Positions 9,701 to 22,002 of a DNA stretch of 64,000 nt are shown here, in pieces. The DNA is from Gentiana macrophylla (taxonomy: Eukaryota; Streptophyta; Magnoliopsida; Gentianales; Gentianaceae). The first letter of the stretch is position 1; each line of letters opens with the position of its first letter. The notes beneath the pieces were generated by a model. It saw only the letters and a program-made list of their open reading frames with translations. It did not search any database and was not told where the DNA came from. Location: assembly GCA_026214975.1 (NCBI GenBank), contig JAOBSW010000355.1, positions 1 through 64,000 on the forward strand. Direction: 5' to 3'. The translations under genes and the position numbers were made by a program.

Positions 9701-10222
9701 CCTTGGCGATTTTCTCGAGCTAAGTTCTTTGGAAGAACAAGGTAGCGGTGCATTTAACGATTAAAAGAGTAAACAACGGGCAGTTAATTTTAGCTAGAAT
9801 AGTGGGATTGATATAAGGAAATGAATCTCGGATTCAATCCTTGGATATCGCAGAAAAATTATTTTATGTTTAAGATTCGTTGGAACGAAAGGATTTACCT
9901 TCTATTCGATAATTTGTTTGTCGTATAGAAAATGAATATACCATGTGTAGTACGAATACAAGACTCGGACTTTTTGTTTGATATAGTCAAAACCACTTAC
10001 AATTGCTGAAATATGTATATAAAACACATCTTAAGAACTATTAAAAGCAATTAGTTTCTATATTTAGATGAATGCTTCTTCATATTCCATAGTTAGTGCA
10101 TAGTCCCTAAAAGACAAGACCTAAAGACTGGCTCAGGGTGATTCCTTTCTCCCAGTTTGGTTATATTGTCTCAAAGGTTCAATGACTAAGCTTCCTTTCA
10201 ATCGGGAAAGGAAAATGGTTAT
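6799..10222 (+). mobile_element. LARD-like element interior, block A copy, truncated
   Basis: Non-coding interior of a non-autonomous LTR element. No ORF above ~75 codons is convincing on either strand. It contains long poly-A/poly-T tracts (7370-7400), a GGCGGCAC/GACGGCACAC motif at about 8470 and 8680, and ~135-bp tandem repeats (9060-9470). It parallels 27289-30702 base for base apart from small differences. Similarity ends at 10222, where an unrelated open frame begins; the corresponding interior continues for another 2.4 kb in block B. Confidence 0.75.
9060..9470. repeat. ~135-bp tandem repeat, 3 units (block A)
   Basis: The core GACGATATTTGGAATCGATG recurs at about 9129 and 9264, and a diverged form at about 9397, a period of 134-135 bp. 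Each unit also carries an AATTGAAAA..CGGAAA..TCATGAA block. It lies in the non-coding LARD interior. Confidence 0.75.
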
Positions 10223-10587
10223 AAGGAAGACTGAAGGCTGAAAAAGGCAGATTTTATAGAAAGACTCATAAGGTTGAAAAGGCGAATCGATCGAGATCAA
10301 GAAGAAAAATCTTCAAGCCATATCCATTCAAAAACGAAGATCATTCATGGAATGATAAACTCAGAGGGAAAGGAAGACTATTTCCCACTGATGAAGATTG
10401 GAATGAACCTTCACATCATTTTCACAAACCGATCAAACCAAAACTCGCCTGGACAAAACAAGAAAAGCTTGTGAAAATTTACTTTACTCAGCCAAAATAT
10501 CAAGAGAGGTATGAAGTCAAAAATAAAATTGTATCATCGAAAACTAACCAGTTAGGACAAACAGATATAGGTACCAAAAATTTCTAA
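10223..10587 (+). CDS. Open frame of unknown function after the LARD breakpoint
   Basis: From the breakpoint at 10222 a frame stays open for about 120 codons to the TAA at 10585-10587. It has no Met near its start, so it is the C-terminal end of something longer, cut by the rearrangement. It is rich in Lys, Arg, Pro and aromatic residues (for example FPTDEDWNEP and WTKQEKLVKIYFTQPKYQ). I do not recognise a domain. Since it lies upstream of the promoter at 10871 and the ORF at 11001 within the same LTR element, the tail of a gag or pol product is possible. Confidence 0.35.
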
Positions 10588-11000
10588 ATTTGTTTTGAAG
10601 GAGAATATCAAGAATCGGAAGTTTAAAATCGAGTTTTGTTCACAATCGAAGTTTTTGAATTCAATATAAAGACAAGATCAACGTATATTTGTAGATACAC
10701 CTCATCTACCCTATTCACCGCATCCCAGCTACTGTGATGTCAAGAAAAGATGTGGTCCTTCTCAATCTAAACCCGCCCATATTTTCCACTCGCCCACCTT
10801 TTGCAATCTCAAAACATTTATTACAAGACATTTTGAGTCCCACCCAATTCATAACTACCTTTTCTTCAAATTATAAATAACCTAGAATTTTCTTTTATAA
10901 TTCTTTACAATCGAATTTTGAATTTGCTTTCTCAATCTTCAAAATTTTCAAATTCTCAATCAAATCCTAAAACATTGACTTTCACTCGTGTTGAACCCGA
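10588..11000 (+). promoter_or_regulatory. Internal promoter region with TATA box
   Basis: AATTATAAATAACC places a TATA box at 10871-10878, 123 bp before the ATG at 11001. It is followed by a pyrimidine/AT-rich leader without upstream ATGs that I can see, ending in CCCGAATG. This reads like an ordinary plant gene promoter placed inside an LTR element. Confidence 0.45.
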
Positions 11001-12003
11001 ATGATCATATCTCTTGACCGCTTTATTGCAAAATACATCGATCAAATTTTAGCCAAAACAATTGCAGCAAAAATTAAACAGATCAAAGAACTGGAAGCTG
11101 CCTTCAACGTTGATCTAAAAAGTGTTTGTCTGGAAAGCATTGGAGACTTCTATGAATTTGGAAGTACAACTATAGAAGGAGAAGACACACACACCTATAC
11201 CACTACTGTCAATAATAAGCAGATCAAGGTCACCGAAGATCTAGTTGCAGAAATCTTTGGGTTTGACAAATGTGGAGGAATAGCAGCCATCAAGTTGACC
11301 AAAGAAAAAAAGGAAAAACTATGGAAAGATATAGCAATTGATGTAGAATCCGCAGTTTCACAAACCGGGAGCACAAGTCTACTCAAACTAGAATTCAATT
11401 TTCTCTCAAAAATGTTGGAAAATTGCATAATTGGAAATGCAGGAAACTTTAGTAATCTATCTGGAGCAAAGTTGGATTTACTTTATGTAATTTGGTTTGG
11501 AGAAAGTTTTAATTGGCAAAGATATCTATTTGATCAATTAGTGGCACAATCAACTGACTTACCCAAGAAGAAGACCAATGTCAAGAAAGGTCGTTTCTAT
11601 CACAAGAAAACTCTTGCATTAGTGGTCCAAAGAATACTCGACCATTTCAGAATTGCAAAAAGGAAAGAAACATCAGTTGCTGATGGGAAGATTGTTATTA
11701 AGGAAGAAAAAGCAGGAAAAAGGAAAGCTGAGGGTTCTATAAGTGAACCAAAGAAGAAGAAAAGCAGAAAATCGAAGAAACCTGTAACTGGAGATGAAGT
11801 CTTGGAACAGATTGAAGGATTAAGAAAGAGAAGAAAACAATTGGAAGATTTACAGAAAAATAAATCTGATCTTGTTTCACCAAAAATTGAAAAAACAATT
11901 GCTGAAGGATCAGCACAAACAGAACGAACTGAAGTCATTCTTGCTGAGTCTACTTCAACTCCAGTAACTGAAGAGTTACCCATTCAAGAACCATCTTCCT
12001 ATT
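11001..12003 (+). CDS. Retroelement ORF resembling the putative plant transposon domain; interrupted by a LINE
   Basis: About 330 codons before LINE sequence begins near 12000. Residues 1-190 are globular, with an EIFGFDKCG-like segment and later LDLLYVIWFGESFNWQRYLF, which resembles the plant transposon domain (PF20167 type) found in extra ORFs of plant LTR elements. Residues 200-330 are strongly basic, with KKKKSRKSKK, then Glu/Lys-rich low complexity that could act as a nuclear localisation or nucleic-acid-binding tail. The open frame runs a further 22 codons into the LINE. After the LINE, acidic low-complexity sequence resumes at 16500. The domain name is a tentative match by eye. Confidence 0.5.
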
Positions 12004-12013
12004 TAATTTTAGT

Positions 12014-12807
12014 ATGGACGCAAGTTCAGTGGTTCCTGTGTGGATTCAACTCCATAATTTACCATTGAGGTTATGGAAGTGTAAGGCTTTGAGCAAAATT
12101 TGTTCTTTTGTTGGATGCCCCCAGTATACTGATAAAGTCACAGCTTCTAGGAAGGTGTTGAGTTTTGCCAGGTGTCTTGTTGATGTTGATCTTAGGTCTG
12201 ATTTGCCTTCTATCATTCCTATTACTTTGCATACTGGAAAAGTTCTGCTGCAGCCTGTTCTGTATGAGGATATGCCCAAGTTTTCTACCAAGTGTCTTAG
12301 ACTTAGACATAATGATGTAGGATGTATTGAGGCCTTGAAGGATGTTCCTGTTCTGTATGTTGCAAGGTCTAAGAAACCTGGTGCAACAAAGCCCTCAAAG
12401 AAGAAAAAAGTGATTGTTTTCGATGCTGATAGTCCTATGGATAAGGCCCCTATGAATTCTCAAGTTCCTGTCACTGCTACTTTTCCAGTTCCTGTAACAA
12501 CATCTACTGATAAGAATCTGTCATTGACAAAGGCAAAGAAGTTGCTAGCATGAAAGGGAAGGAGGTTTGTGTGGAACAGGATGCTACTCCTGTTTCAAAC
12601 AATTTTGATGTACAAGATACTGATAAAGGTTCCACTTGGGCTAGTGATATGGAGGCTGTGGAGTTGGTGGATAAAGGGGATGCTCTTGCTTCTGGCTCTA
12701 GGAAATCAAGGAAGAAGAAGAAGAACAAAGGCACAAACACTTCTGGTGTTACTAGAAATGTAAAAAAAAAGCAACAGATGGTGTCTCTAGAGGTAAGTCA
12801 CCTCTAG
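12014..12807 (+). pseudogene. LINE ORF1, C-terminal half, frameshifted
   Basis: Starts inside ORF1 at MDASSVVPVWIQLHNLPLRL, the conserved segment that follows DUF4283 in plant LINE ORF1, with KVTASRKVLSFARCLVDVDL next. The CCHC knuckle near residue 95 has lost its first Cys (KFSTKC) and its Gly (RLRH). The frame ends at 12553 and the Lys-rich tail continues in another frame (12550-12807, overlapping ATGA), so there is one frameshift. The protein should bind LINE RNA; this copy is probably inactive. Confidence 0.8.
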
Positions 12808-12817
12808 GTAGACAAAA

Positions 12818-15800
12818 ATGATAGGTTTCTGGAATATTAGAGGGTTCAATAATGCTCGTAAACAATCTACTGTTGTCAAATTTCTTAGACAACATAAGAT
12901 TACCTTATTTGGAATCCTTGAGACAAAGTTGTCTCAAAATAGTTGGGATAACTTCCTGATTAGGAAAATACCTTCTTGGAAGTCTGTTAATAACTTTGGT
13001 CTTCATACCAGTAAGAGGATGTTAGTGATCTGGGATCCTTCTTTTGTTGATGTGGAGATAGTTGAGGTTGATGTTCAATGGATCCATTGTAAAGTTAAGA
13101 TTCTGATCACTGGGGACTGGTTTCTTATTACTTTTATTTATGGTTTGCATTCTGTTTGGGATAGGAGGTCTATGTGGGATAGAATCAGGGAGCTGAGTTT
13201 CTGTTCTAGTCTTCCATGGATGGTCCTTGGTGATTTTAATGTTGTTCTTTCTGTGGAGGATAAGATGAATGGGAATGTGCCTTCAGACTATGAACTTCAG
13301 GATGGTGTGGATTGTTGTTGGATGCCAATCTTACTGATCTAAACTCTTCTGGTGAGTTCTTTACTTGGTCTTCTGCTGGTGTTTTTACTAGAATTGACAG
13401 GGTCTTGGTTAATGCTTCCTGGTATGATTGGAATTTGAATGCCTCTGCTTTCTTTGACCCTCCGGGTCTCAGATTCGATCATTCACCCGTAGGTCTCTCT
13501 CTTCCCTAATCTTGTTATTGAAGGAAGCCCTTTAAGTTTTTCAATACGTGGATGCAGCATGGGAGTTACCTTGATGTTCTTTCTCAGTCCTGGAATCAAG
13601 ATACTTTTGGCACTGCTATGTATCAACTTTTTAGGAGACTTAAAAGGCTTAAGTATTCTTTGAAAGCCCTAAATGAGAAACATTTTTCTCACATCTCTGT
13701 TAGGACTGATAGTGCTATGAAGTTTCTTGGGGAATTGCAATCACAGTTCAATCTGGGACCTTCGATGCCTGCCTTTCTCATTTTGATTCGTAAAAAGGTT
13801 TGCCATGATTTAGAGGTCACGAGGCTTCTTTTCTATCTCAGAAGGCTAAGGGTGAGTACATGAAGTTAAGTGATAGAGGTTCCAAGTATTTTCACACTTT
13901 GGTGAAGAGGAACAATGCCAAGAAACATATTACTTCCATCAAACTTGAGGATGGCACTTTTACTTCTTCTATGGATCAGGTTGGTGCTGCTTTTGTTGAT
14001 TATTATACTGGTCTTCTGGTAAAGAGCAGCTCCCGCTGCACCTACCGATGATGATGTGGAGCACGCTGGCCCTAAAGTGCCTAGGGTTAGTGCCGATAAT
14101 ATGCTCAGCTCTCAGCATCGAACTAGAAATTAAGGAGACCTTGTTTTCTTTTCGTGATGACAAGTCCCCTGGTCCCGATGGTTATTCTCACGGGCTTTTT
14201 CAAAAATCTTGGGACATTGTTGGTTCCGGGGTTTACTAAAGTCAGGCTTTGGAATTCTTTCAGAATGATGCTTTGGTGAAACAGATAAATCATGTTGTCA
14301 TTGCTTTGATTCCGAAGTCTAGTCATGCTACTACTGTTGGGGATTTCAGGCCTATTTCTTGTTGCAATGTTACTTATAAGGTTATATCTAAGATCCTTGC
14401 CTCTAGGCTGTCTGTCTGTCTTCCTGATCTGATTGATGAATCCCAAACTGGTTTTGTGGATGGTAGATCCATGTCTGACAATATATTCCTGTGCCAGGAA
14501 CTAATTAGAAGGTATGGAGTTAAAAGAGGTGCTCCTAGATGTATGATAAAATTTGACATCAAGAAAGCTTTTGATTCTTTTCATTGGTCTTTCCTGGAGT
14601 CCATTTTGAAGGGTTTTGGCTTTCCAAATAGATATGTTAAGTGGATCATGCATTGTGTTTCTTCTGCTTCTTACTCTTTGTCTGTTATTGGTGAGCTGAA
14701 AGGTTTCTTTCCTGGAAAATGGGGTTTAAGACAAGGTGATCCCTTGTCCCCTTTCCTGTTTGTTATTGGAATGGAGTATCTTTCCAGAATGTTGAGGATC
14801 TTGGGGGAGGATTCTGAATTTAACTTTCATGCTGGTTGTCAGAATATGAAGATCAACCATCTTTCTTTTGCTGATGATTTAATGTTATTTGCCAGGGGGA
14901 TCACATTTCTATTACTCTGATGATGAATTGTTTATCTAAGTTTGGTGAGTGTTCTGGTCTGGTTGCTAACCTGCTCAAATCTGAATTGTTTTGTGCTAGT
15001 TTGGATGAGGACACTAAGTCTGATTTGTTAGATATCACTGGTTTAAAGGAAGGGTGTTGTTTATTAGTAATCGGATATTCCTTTATGTGCTATTAGACTC
15101 AATGTGGTGCATTATGACCCCTGCTTATGACTTTGAGAAATTACTTTTGTAATTGGAAGCGGTACTTTCTTCTTATGATGGCAAAGTTGCAACTTATTAT
15201 GTCTGTTATTCAAGGTGTTTATTGTTTCTGGTTGGGGATTTATCCTATAATAGGTAGTGTCAAGTTGAAGATGGACCAAATGTGTAGAAGGTTTCTTTGG
15301 GGTGGTTCTTGTGATAACTTCAAGAACTCCTTTCTTGCTTGGGATGATGTATGTCTACCTAAATCTGAAGGTGGTCTAGGGATTTTCCAGTTGAATGCTT
15401 GGAATCTAGCACTTCTTTGCAGGATCTGGAATTTTCAGTGCAAGAAGGACTGTCTTTGGGTGAAATTGATCAGTGAAGAATATGTGGATGATGTAGATTT
15501 ATGGGATTATCAAGGCAAGCCTGGTGATTTCAAGATCGATTAAGTCACCTGCTTGGCATCAGAATGATTATAGACAAAGACATGTTCTCAGAATCGCCGT
15601 GGCGGGCTTTGCTGAAATCCTGGTGTGTTGGTCCAATGCTTTGCCCAAGGTTAGCTTATGATTTCTTTAGGACTCATGGTTCAAAATTTTGGTGGTGCAA
15701 GTTTGTTTGGAATCCTAGGGCTACTCCTAAACATTGATTTTTGTTATGGATGTCTATGAGGAACTCCCTTCTTACTGCTGACAAGCTCCATTTTGATGAT

Positions 15801-16147
15801 AAACTTTGTTCTCTTTGTGGCTTGGTTGATGAATCTGCTTCTCATCTGTTTCTTCCAATGCCTTATCTCCTCGTATGGTCCTGGGAAAGATCAAAGTTGT
15901 GGTTAGTATAAATAAAAGACTGAAATCGCCATTGGTTCTGTTAGATGGATCAATAAAGTGCAGAGGCACTTCTCATGGAAATGTGGCCGACCGCTTCGCT
16001 TCGCTGTGGTGTATTGGATCTGGCATATGAGGAACAAAAATATTTTTGATGGTATTCTAATGAAGATTCCTGATGTTTTGTATTGTATAAAGACACACCT
16101 CTTCTATATAATGCAGGCTGCATTTCCTTTGTACACATTTACCCCAT
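12818..16147 (+). pseudogene. LINE ORF2: endonuclease and reverse transcriptase, decayed
   Basis: Starts MIGFWNIRGFNNARKQ, the usual opening of plant LINE ORF2. The APE endonuclease spans about 12818-13509 in two frames, with GDFN and the terminal RFDHSPV. The reverse transcriptase is best preserved at 14249-14920: GDFRPISCCNVTYK, MIKFDIKKAFDS (motif A), GLRQGDPLSPFLF, and SFADDLMLF (catalytic motif C, ~14863-14889). The connection and zinc-finger-like end lie at 15127-15543 (GGLGIFQLNAWNLALLCR) and 15780-16147. Several frameshifts and stops separate the segments, so no full protein is made. An intact ORF2 would nick target DNA and prime cDNA synthesis from the nick. Confidence 0.93.
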
Positions 16148-16495
16148 GATGTTAGGGTTTTGTACATGCTTTTGTATCTATTTTGGCTCTTGTTGGTGGA
16201 TGTTTGAGATCATTTTGTTTCTCTACACCCCTTGGGATAAGTTCTATGAGTTATGCTCTCATATGACACCTTTTTGCTGGTTATTGTAGGTTTTGTATGT
16301 TGTTAAGTGTATAGTGGCTGTTGTTTCCTATAGCATGTAACCTTTGGGGTCTTATGCTGCTTGGAATCTTCAAATCTATCCTCTTCTCAACATGTTTTAG
16401 GTTCTAGATTAGTACCTATCTTGATTATGATGTAACTTCTTGTATCTTGCATACCTTGGTTTAATATATTTTTACATTTAACCAAAAAAAAAAAA
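16148..16495 (+). other. LINE 3' UTR and poly-A tail
   Basis: Follows the stop at 16147 and ends in the poly-A at 16484-16495. It is clearly similar to the reverse complement of 63656-64000. Confidence 0.85.
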
Positions 16496-18735
16496 GAGAT
16501 GACAAAGGAAACTGAAGTTCTCAACAAAGAACAGAATGTTGAAACTGAATTACAAAAGGTAGCTGAGACTCAGGGGGAACAGACCCTGAGAATTGAACAT
16601 GATGATGAAGATTCTGACAGTGATGAAAGACTGATCGATAAAACAATGTTGGAAATGCTTTGCTACATTTTCAAAATCCAGATCAACCCCACGAGATCCT
16701 TTTCCAGCATTAGAATTTGAAGAATCGCCAAAGGATTTTCAGCTTCTCAACTGTGGAAAAGGAACCAAGGCACTCAAGAACAACTAAAATCATTAACTTG
16801 ATGAGCAAGTCAATGAAGAAGAACTCATTGACCCAACAATGAAAGAAGTTCCAGCTTGTCGAATTGGAACTTGAGCCATCAAAACAAGTCAAGAAATTAT
16901 AAGTGGAAAAGTTTTGGAAATCGAGCCGACAATCTCGGCCTCGGGCCATTGAAAAAGAGTTGTCGTAAATCCCAATCACTATCGAGGAGGAATCAAAGAT
17001 AATCGATCTTATGCAAACCGATGATGTTGCAAGAATTGATCTTATGCAAATCAAGATGTTGTTCTAGAAAGTGGTCAAGATGTCACAAGAAAATCAAGGA
17101 GTTTGTCACTCAATCAAAATCATTAATCGATCATGGAGAGTCAATGTCAATCGATTATGAACGACAGCAAATATGAAGCCTCGAAATTCGGGCCCATTGC
17201 AAATCAAAGGAATCACTAGTAGAAATGGAAGTTATCAAAATGGGTATTTGATTTATACAACATTACAAGTCTATGAGAGATAATCAATACCAAGAATTTT
17301 CTCGACTCAAGGATATGCACCGATAAGAAATAGCTATCGGGAGGAAGCCACGCTTGGTGGAAATTTTAAAAGAATGATGATGATGATGATTCTCAAGAAG
17401 ATGCCAATATGCGTAAAGCGGATTCTAGCCTCCTTACAAGAAAAGAGAATCAAACCGATCGACTCATCGATGATGAGTCTAGTAGTTCTGAAGAATCCAG
17501 TGAAATCTCTAGTTCTAAAAATGTGTCTGATGCACAACAAGAAGAAAAACAAGGCTATAAATCTCCTACAGACAAGTCCTTGCTGGAAATAGCGAGAACA
17601 GTGGCAAAGATGGCTGGAGAAGAATCAGATGAAGAATTGAATGTTCGCTTATCACCGCATGAGATATTGATCAATCAAACTTAGAAGAAATTAGAAAACA
17701 ATCTGAAGAAAGAAGAAGGTCGGCAGAATACAGGGAAAAATTGAAGCAAGTTGTTGTCTCACACTAAAGCAAGTTTAATCAACTAAGACAAACAGAGCCA
17801 ATGAACAACAAGCTGGAAGCTCACAAGATGTTCCTACACATGTTGATCTCATTAAGTACTATCACAATGAGATAATCAGAATCCAAAAGGATGACAACAA
17901 CTTATTCAGAAAAGTCCTAAAGTCCTGTAAGCTAGTCAAGATTAAAGAACCAAACTTGAAAAGATGGATACCGCCACGTAAAACTCACAAAACACTTTGA
18001 TTGAGCTTCGAAGACAACCATTGAGAATGACGCAAGAAGAGATAAAACTCAACACGATGGGAAGGCATTTTCAATAACTGTTGATAGAATGATTTTAATG
18101 GAACAAGGCATGAAGGACTCGCTTGTCGCCAAACCATTTTGGCATCAACTCAAAAATCTGAACGCTTACATCGTAAGGTTCGATTCATAAAGATGATGTC
18201 AATAAGGGGAAAGTTTGATATCTTAAAAGTCCATGCAATCGAGATTCCACAAGTCCTTGCAATTGTCGATGATAAATTGAATGAAATAAAGAAAGCTAGA
18301 GGAGAGTTTACTAATGAAGAAATGGAGTTAATTGTTAAATACTCGTGAGCCCAATCGACAATAGAGTTGGTTTGGATTCTCGCCTCTACAAGCCTATTTA
18401 GAGATTTACCAGCAAGAGAAGGAGTATCAAGAGAAGAATCACTAGAATCATTCCTACATATGCAGAAGTTGCTCATACACTACTTCAATAAACTTAATAA
18501 ATGGGAAGCAGATGGTATTATAGATAAAGAATCACAGAAAATTGAAAAGGCTGAACCTGAATTTGTTCAAAATCTACTAAGAACAACCACCAATGAAAGA
18601 CTAAGGGCAACTGCCTTCACTTTTGCGCTTCTTTTTCAAAAGCAAATTCTTCAGAAACACAGCTTTATCTCGAATCATGGAACATTTGGGCAAGCATCCA
18701 TGGAATTGAAAACTCGCCTACAAATGATGCTATGA
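16496..18735 (+). pseudogene. Continuation of the element ORF after the LINE, multiply frameshifted
   Basis: Acidic low-complexity protein sequence resumes at 16500 (for example HDDEDSDSDERLID). Fragments continue in shifting frames through 17409-17684 (DDESSSSEESSEISSS) to the better kept 18139-18348 and 18367-18735 segments, which are helical, charged and end TRLQMML before a TGA. It is likely the C-terminal part of the ORF starting at 11001. From 16700 to 18100 there are many indels and an excess of TCG/CGA words, so part of the breakage may be sequencing error. No catalytic domain is seen. Confidence 0.5.
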
Positions 18736-18959
18736 GAATCTGCAGGTAAACTTATGATAATCAATTTATTTTAATCAGAAAGTAAAAAGAAACTGCCTTC
18801 TAGTTATTTTTATTTGTGTTGTATTTTATTACTCAAAGATTGTAACTCTATTATCAAATAAATTCTCGCTTTCGCTTCATCCTGCCATTTACTATATTCT
18901 GTTCTATCTTTTTGCATTGCTTTTAAGGAGGGTATTGACATCATCAAAAAAGGGGAAAT
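18736..18959 (+). other. 3' leader and polypurine tract
   Basis: Non-coding AT-rich sequence ends in AAAAAAGGGGAAAT, a polypurine tract that would prime plus-strand cDNA synthesis, immediately before the TGTTGG of the LTR. Confidence 0.75.
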
Positions 18960-20695
18960 TGTTGGAAATAAAATTTATGTTTTGATGATGATTCATCACT
19001 TTATCAGTTATTGTTATTAACCTCATTGATGAAGTGTCATAACTAGCTGTTATAGTGCAAAGCAAAAAGATGTCTAGATGTTAATATATAGGATTTTATA
19101 GAGTCTAATATTTGTATAGGTTAAATCAGACAAGCACTATAATAGTTCTAGGCTGTGAACTGAGAGAGTAAGAAACTGAGATTTAATCAAACTGAGATTC
19201 TACAAGAAACTTAAATACAGAGCACTTCCATGAAACTGAAGAAGATAAGTTCGCTGAGGGACACAGACTCAGTTGGCTTATATAGAAGATGAAGAACTGA
19301 GGTACACAGACTCAATTATAGAAAATTGAAGAACTGAGGTTCAAACTCGCTTATGAAGACTATGTTGAGATCAGAAAGTTAGACTTCGTGCAAGATTGTG
19401 GTGACTCGAATCGACTTTATGGATCTTGTATGAAGACATAAGAATCATAAGGACAATGAATTCTTAGAAGATAATGAGTCATGGTGTACTCTGATTAAGT
19501 CAATTATAATCGATGAAAATTGGAGTACTTATATTTGAAGAAGAGTAAAATCTCAGTTAATGCTCTAAGTCAGTCAAGAAACTGACAAGTGATAATCTCA
19601 ATATAAAACTAATAAGGAAACTCAGTTTTACATATCAGTCATCCAATAAACCGATAGTATAGTCGAACGTTACATATGAAGCAATCTTATTTGATGAATT
19701 ACTGTCAAATTAGTACTATCACAAAATATAGCCGTTACAGGATTCAAACTGGATGAATGGTGAATAAACCCCTATAAATAGACAACTTGTACAACAACAA
19801 GATGGGTGTGCAGGAGAAATTAAAGACAGATTTAATTTAAAAGATCTAATTAAGGGGGAAAGCCAATTTCGAAAGAATTCCTGCTAAGTACTTAATTGCA
19901 AGACCATGAAATTTCTTCAAGTGTTCAAGAACATTCAAGAAAAATCAAGATCTATCATTTGAAGAAAAGCAGAGCCGTCCAAAATTTAATTATCCAGAAG
20001 AAAAGCACAAATCACAATTGAATCATAGTTATTGATTCAGGTCTCAACTTTGATTTCATCAAAGGTCTAGACTGTGAAACACCAAGAAGGTGTGAAGGAC
20101 AGTTGAGTGCAGTCAGGAAGACTGTGTTTGTGATGAGCTGGTGAAGAGGAAATTCTACCCTTCAAGGACCAGTGTTTCAAACAATTGAAGAGCAGCAATC
20201 ATACCTATTCTACAAGTGTTTAGATAGTGAAGCTAGGGATTAGTCAAGGACTATCAGTTTAGAACTTTTTGTAACCGGACCATCTCAAAGAAGTTCTAGT
20301 GGAATTTTTCCTCCGCATAATAGGGGAAGAGAGGACGTACATGATTACACCACCTGGAACCTCTATAATTCTTGTTTATTTATTTCATGCATTCATTTAC
20401 TTCATTACAGCTTTATTTATCTTGTTCTCGCGTTAAAACCAAGTCAACAGACTGTTTGTTATATTAAGGCTAGTTCTATCCGCTGCCATTTAACTAGATT
20501 AAGAATAAGTCAGTATTGACTTATACTCGCGCTGAGTTAATGAACTCCGACATGTTAAGGAACAGAACAAAACCGAATCGAAGGCCGCTTGAGTTTCGAG
20601 AAACTCGGGCCTCGGGTACTTTCGCTTTGGGAAAGTTTTTGGTGACAAGTTTATTCACCCCCGTAAACTTGTGTTAGCTTTCCAAGGGACCAACA
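18960..20695 (+). repeat. Complete 3' LTR (1736 bp)
   Basis: Bounded by TGTTGG and CCAACA, perfect short inverted ends, and preceded by a polypurine tract. A TATA box is at 19773-19780. The first ~845 bp match 1567-2413. The end, with ATTCACCCCCGTAAACTTG, resembles the U5 of plant copia-type elements. The right flank is a gypsy fragment; no target duplication is recognisable. Confidence 0.9.
19773..19780 (+). promoter_or_regulatory. TATA box in 3' LTR
   Basis: CCCCTATAAATAGAC, matching the box at 2383 in the LTR fragment. Confidence 0.6.
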
Positions 20696-20945
20696 GTCAG
20701 AAGGATTATCACTTGATAATCAATACCATCCGTGTAAAGAGAATGTAGTTGCAGATTCCTAAAGTAGAAACCAGTGTTCCGAGTTTCAAGCGTGGAAGAT
20801 GTGGGAGAAAGGTTAGCTGAGATAAAAATCTGAGGTTTTGATCAGATTGAAGCTCGACAGTTTGTGGCACCGTTGTTAGCGAGATCCGAGTTGATGGATG
20901 ATATTCAGGAAAAACAAGATCATGATCCAATGTTGGTTGAAATGG
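20696..20945 (+). pseudogene. Ty3/gypsy RNase H C-terminal fragment
   Basis: Reads KDYHLII, then with one frameshift the QYHP.KENVVAD.LSR pattern that ends the RNase H domain of plant Ty3/gypsy polyproteins. It resembles the minus strand of 50110-50390. Only ~250 bp survive between two LTRs. Confidence 0.75.
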
Positions 20946-21704
<759 letters not shown>

Positions 21705-22002
21705 AATTATTACAAACTCTCCATTCAAGATTCTCGTGTCGCTTCCCAGCCTAGTCCCGAATTTGTGTTTTCCGAGTTATATGTTGTTTGTTAGGGGGGG
21801 AAACAAATTCAATTTCCAAACCAAAAAAAATAAAATAAAAGAGAGTAAATGGAACAACATAACTCAAATAGTAAATTATAACATTCATGATCAATAGTTT
21901 GAAGTTAATTAGCAGAAATTTCATTCATACTATATTCTTATATTTCTCAAACTTAATTAATTGATCCAATTAATTAACCAATTAACTGCAGGGATTTAAC
22001 AC

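Larger units (their letters stand above)
12000..16495 (+). mobile_element. 5'-truncated L1-type LINE
   Basis: The order is the C-terminal half of ORF1, ORF2 (endonuclease, reverse transcriptase, C-terminal zinc-finger-like region), 3' UTR and a 12-base poly-A. It interrupts the ORF starting at 11001. The 5' boundary lies between about 11985 and 12010. I could not find a clear target-site duplication. The same family's 3' end is at 63656-64000 (minus). Confidence 0.93.

Noticed and set aside
11195..11983. Minus-strand ORFs opposite the 11001 ORF
   Set aside because: Phe/Ser-rich shadows of a Lys/Glu-rich coding strand.
14123..14446. Minus-strand ORF opposite the LINE reverse transcriptase
   Set aside because: A shadow of the clearly coding plus strand.
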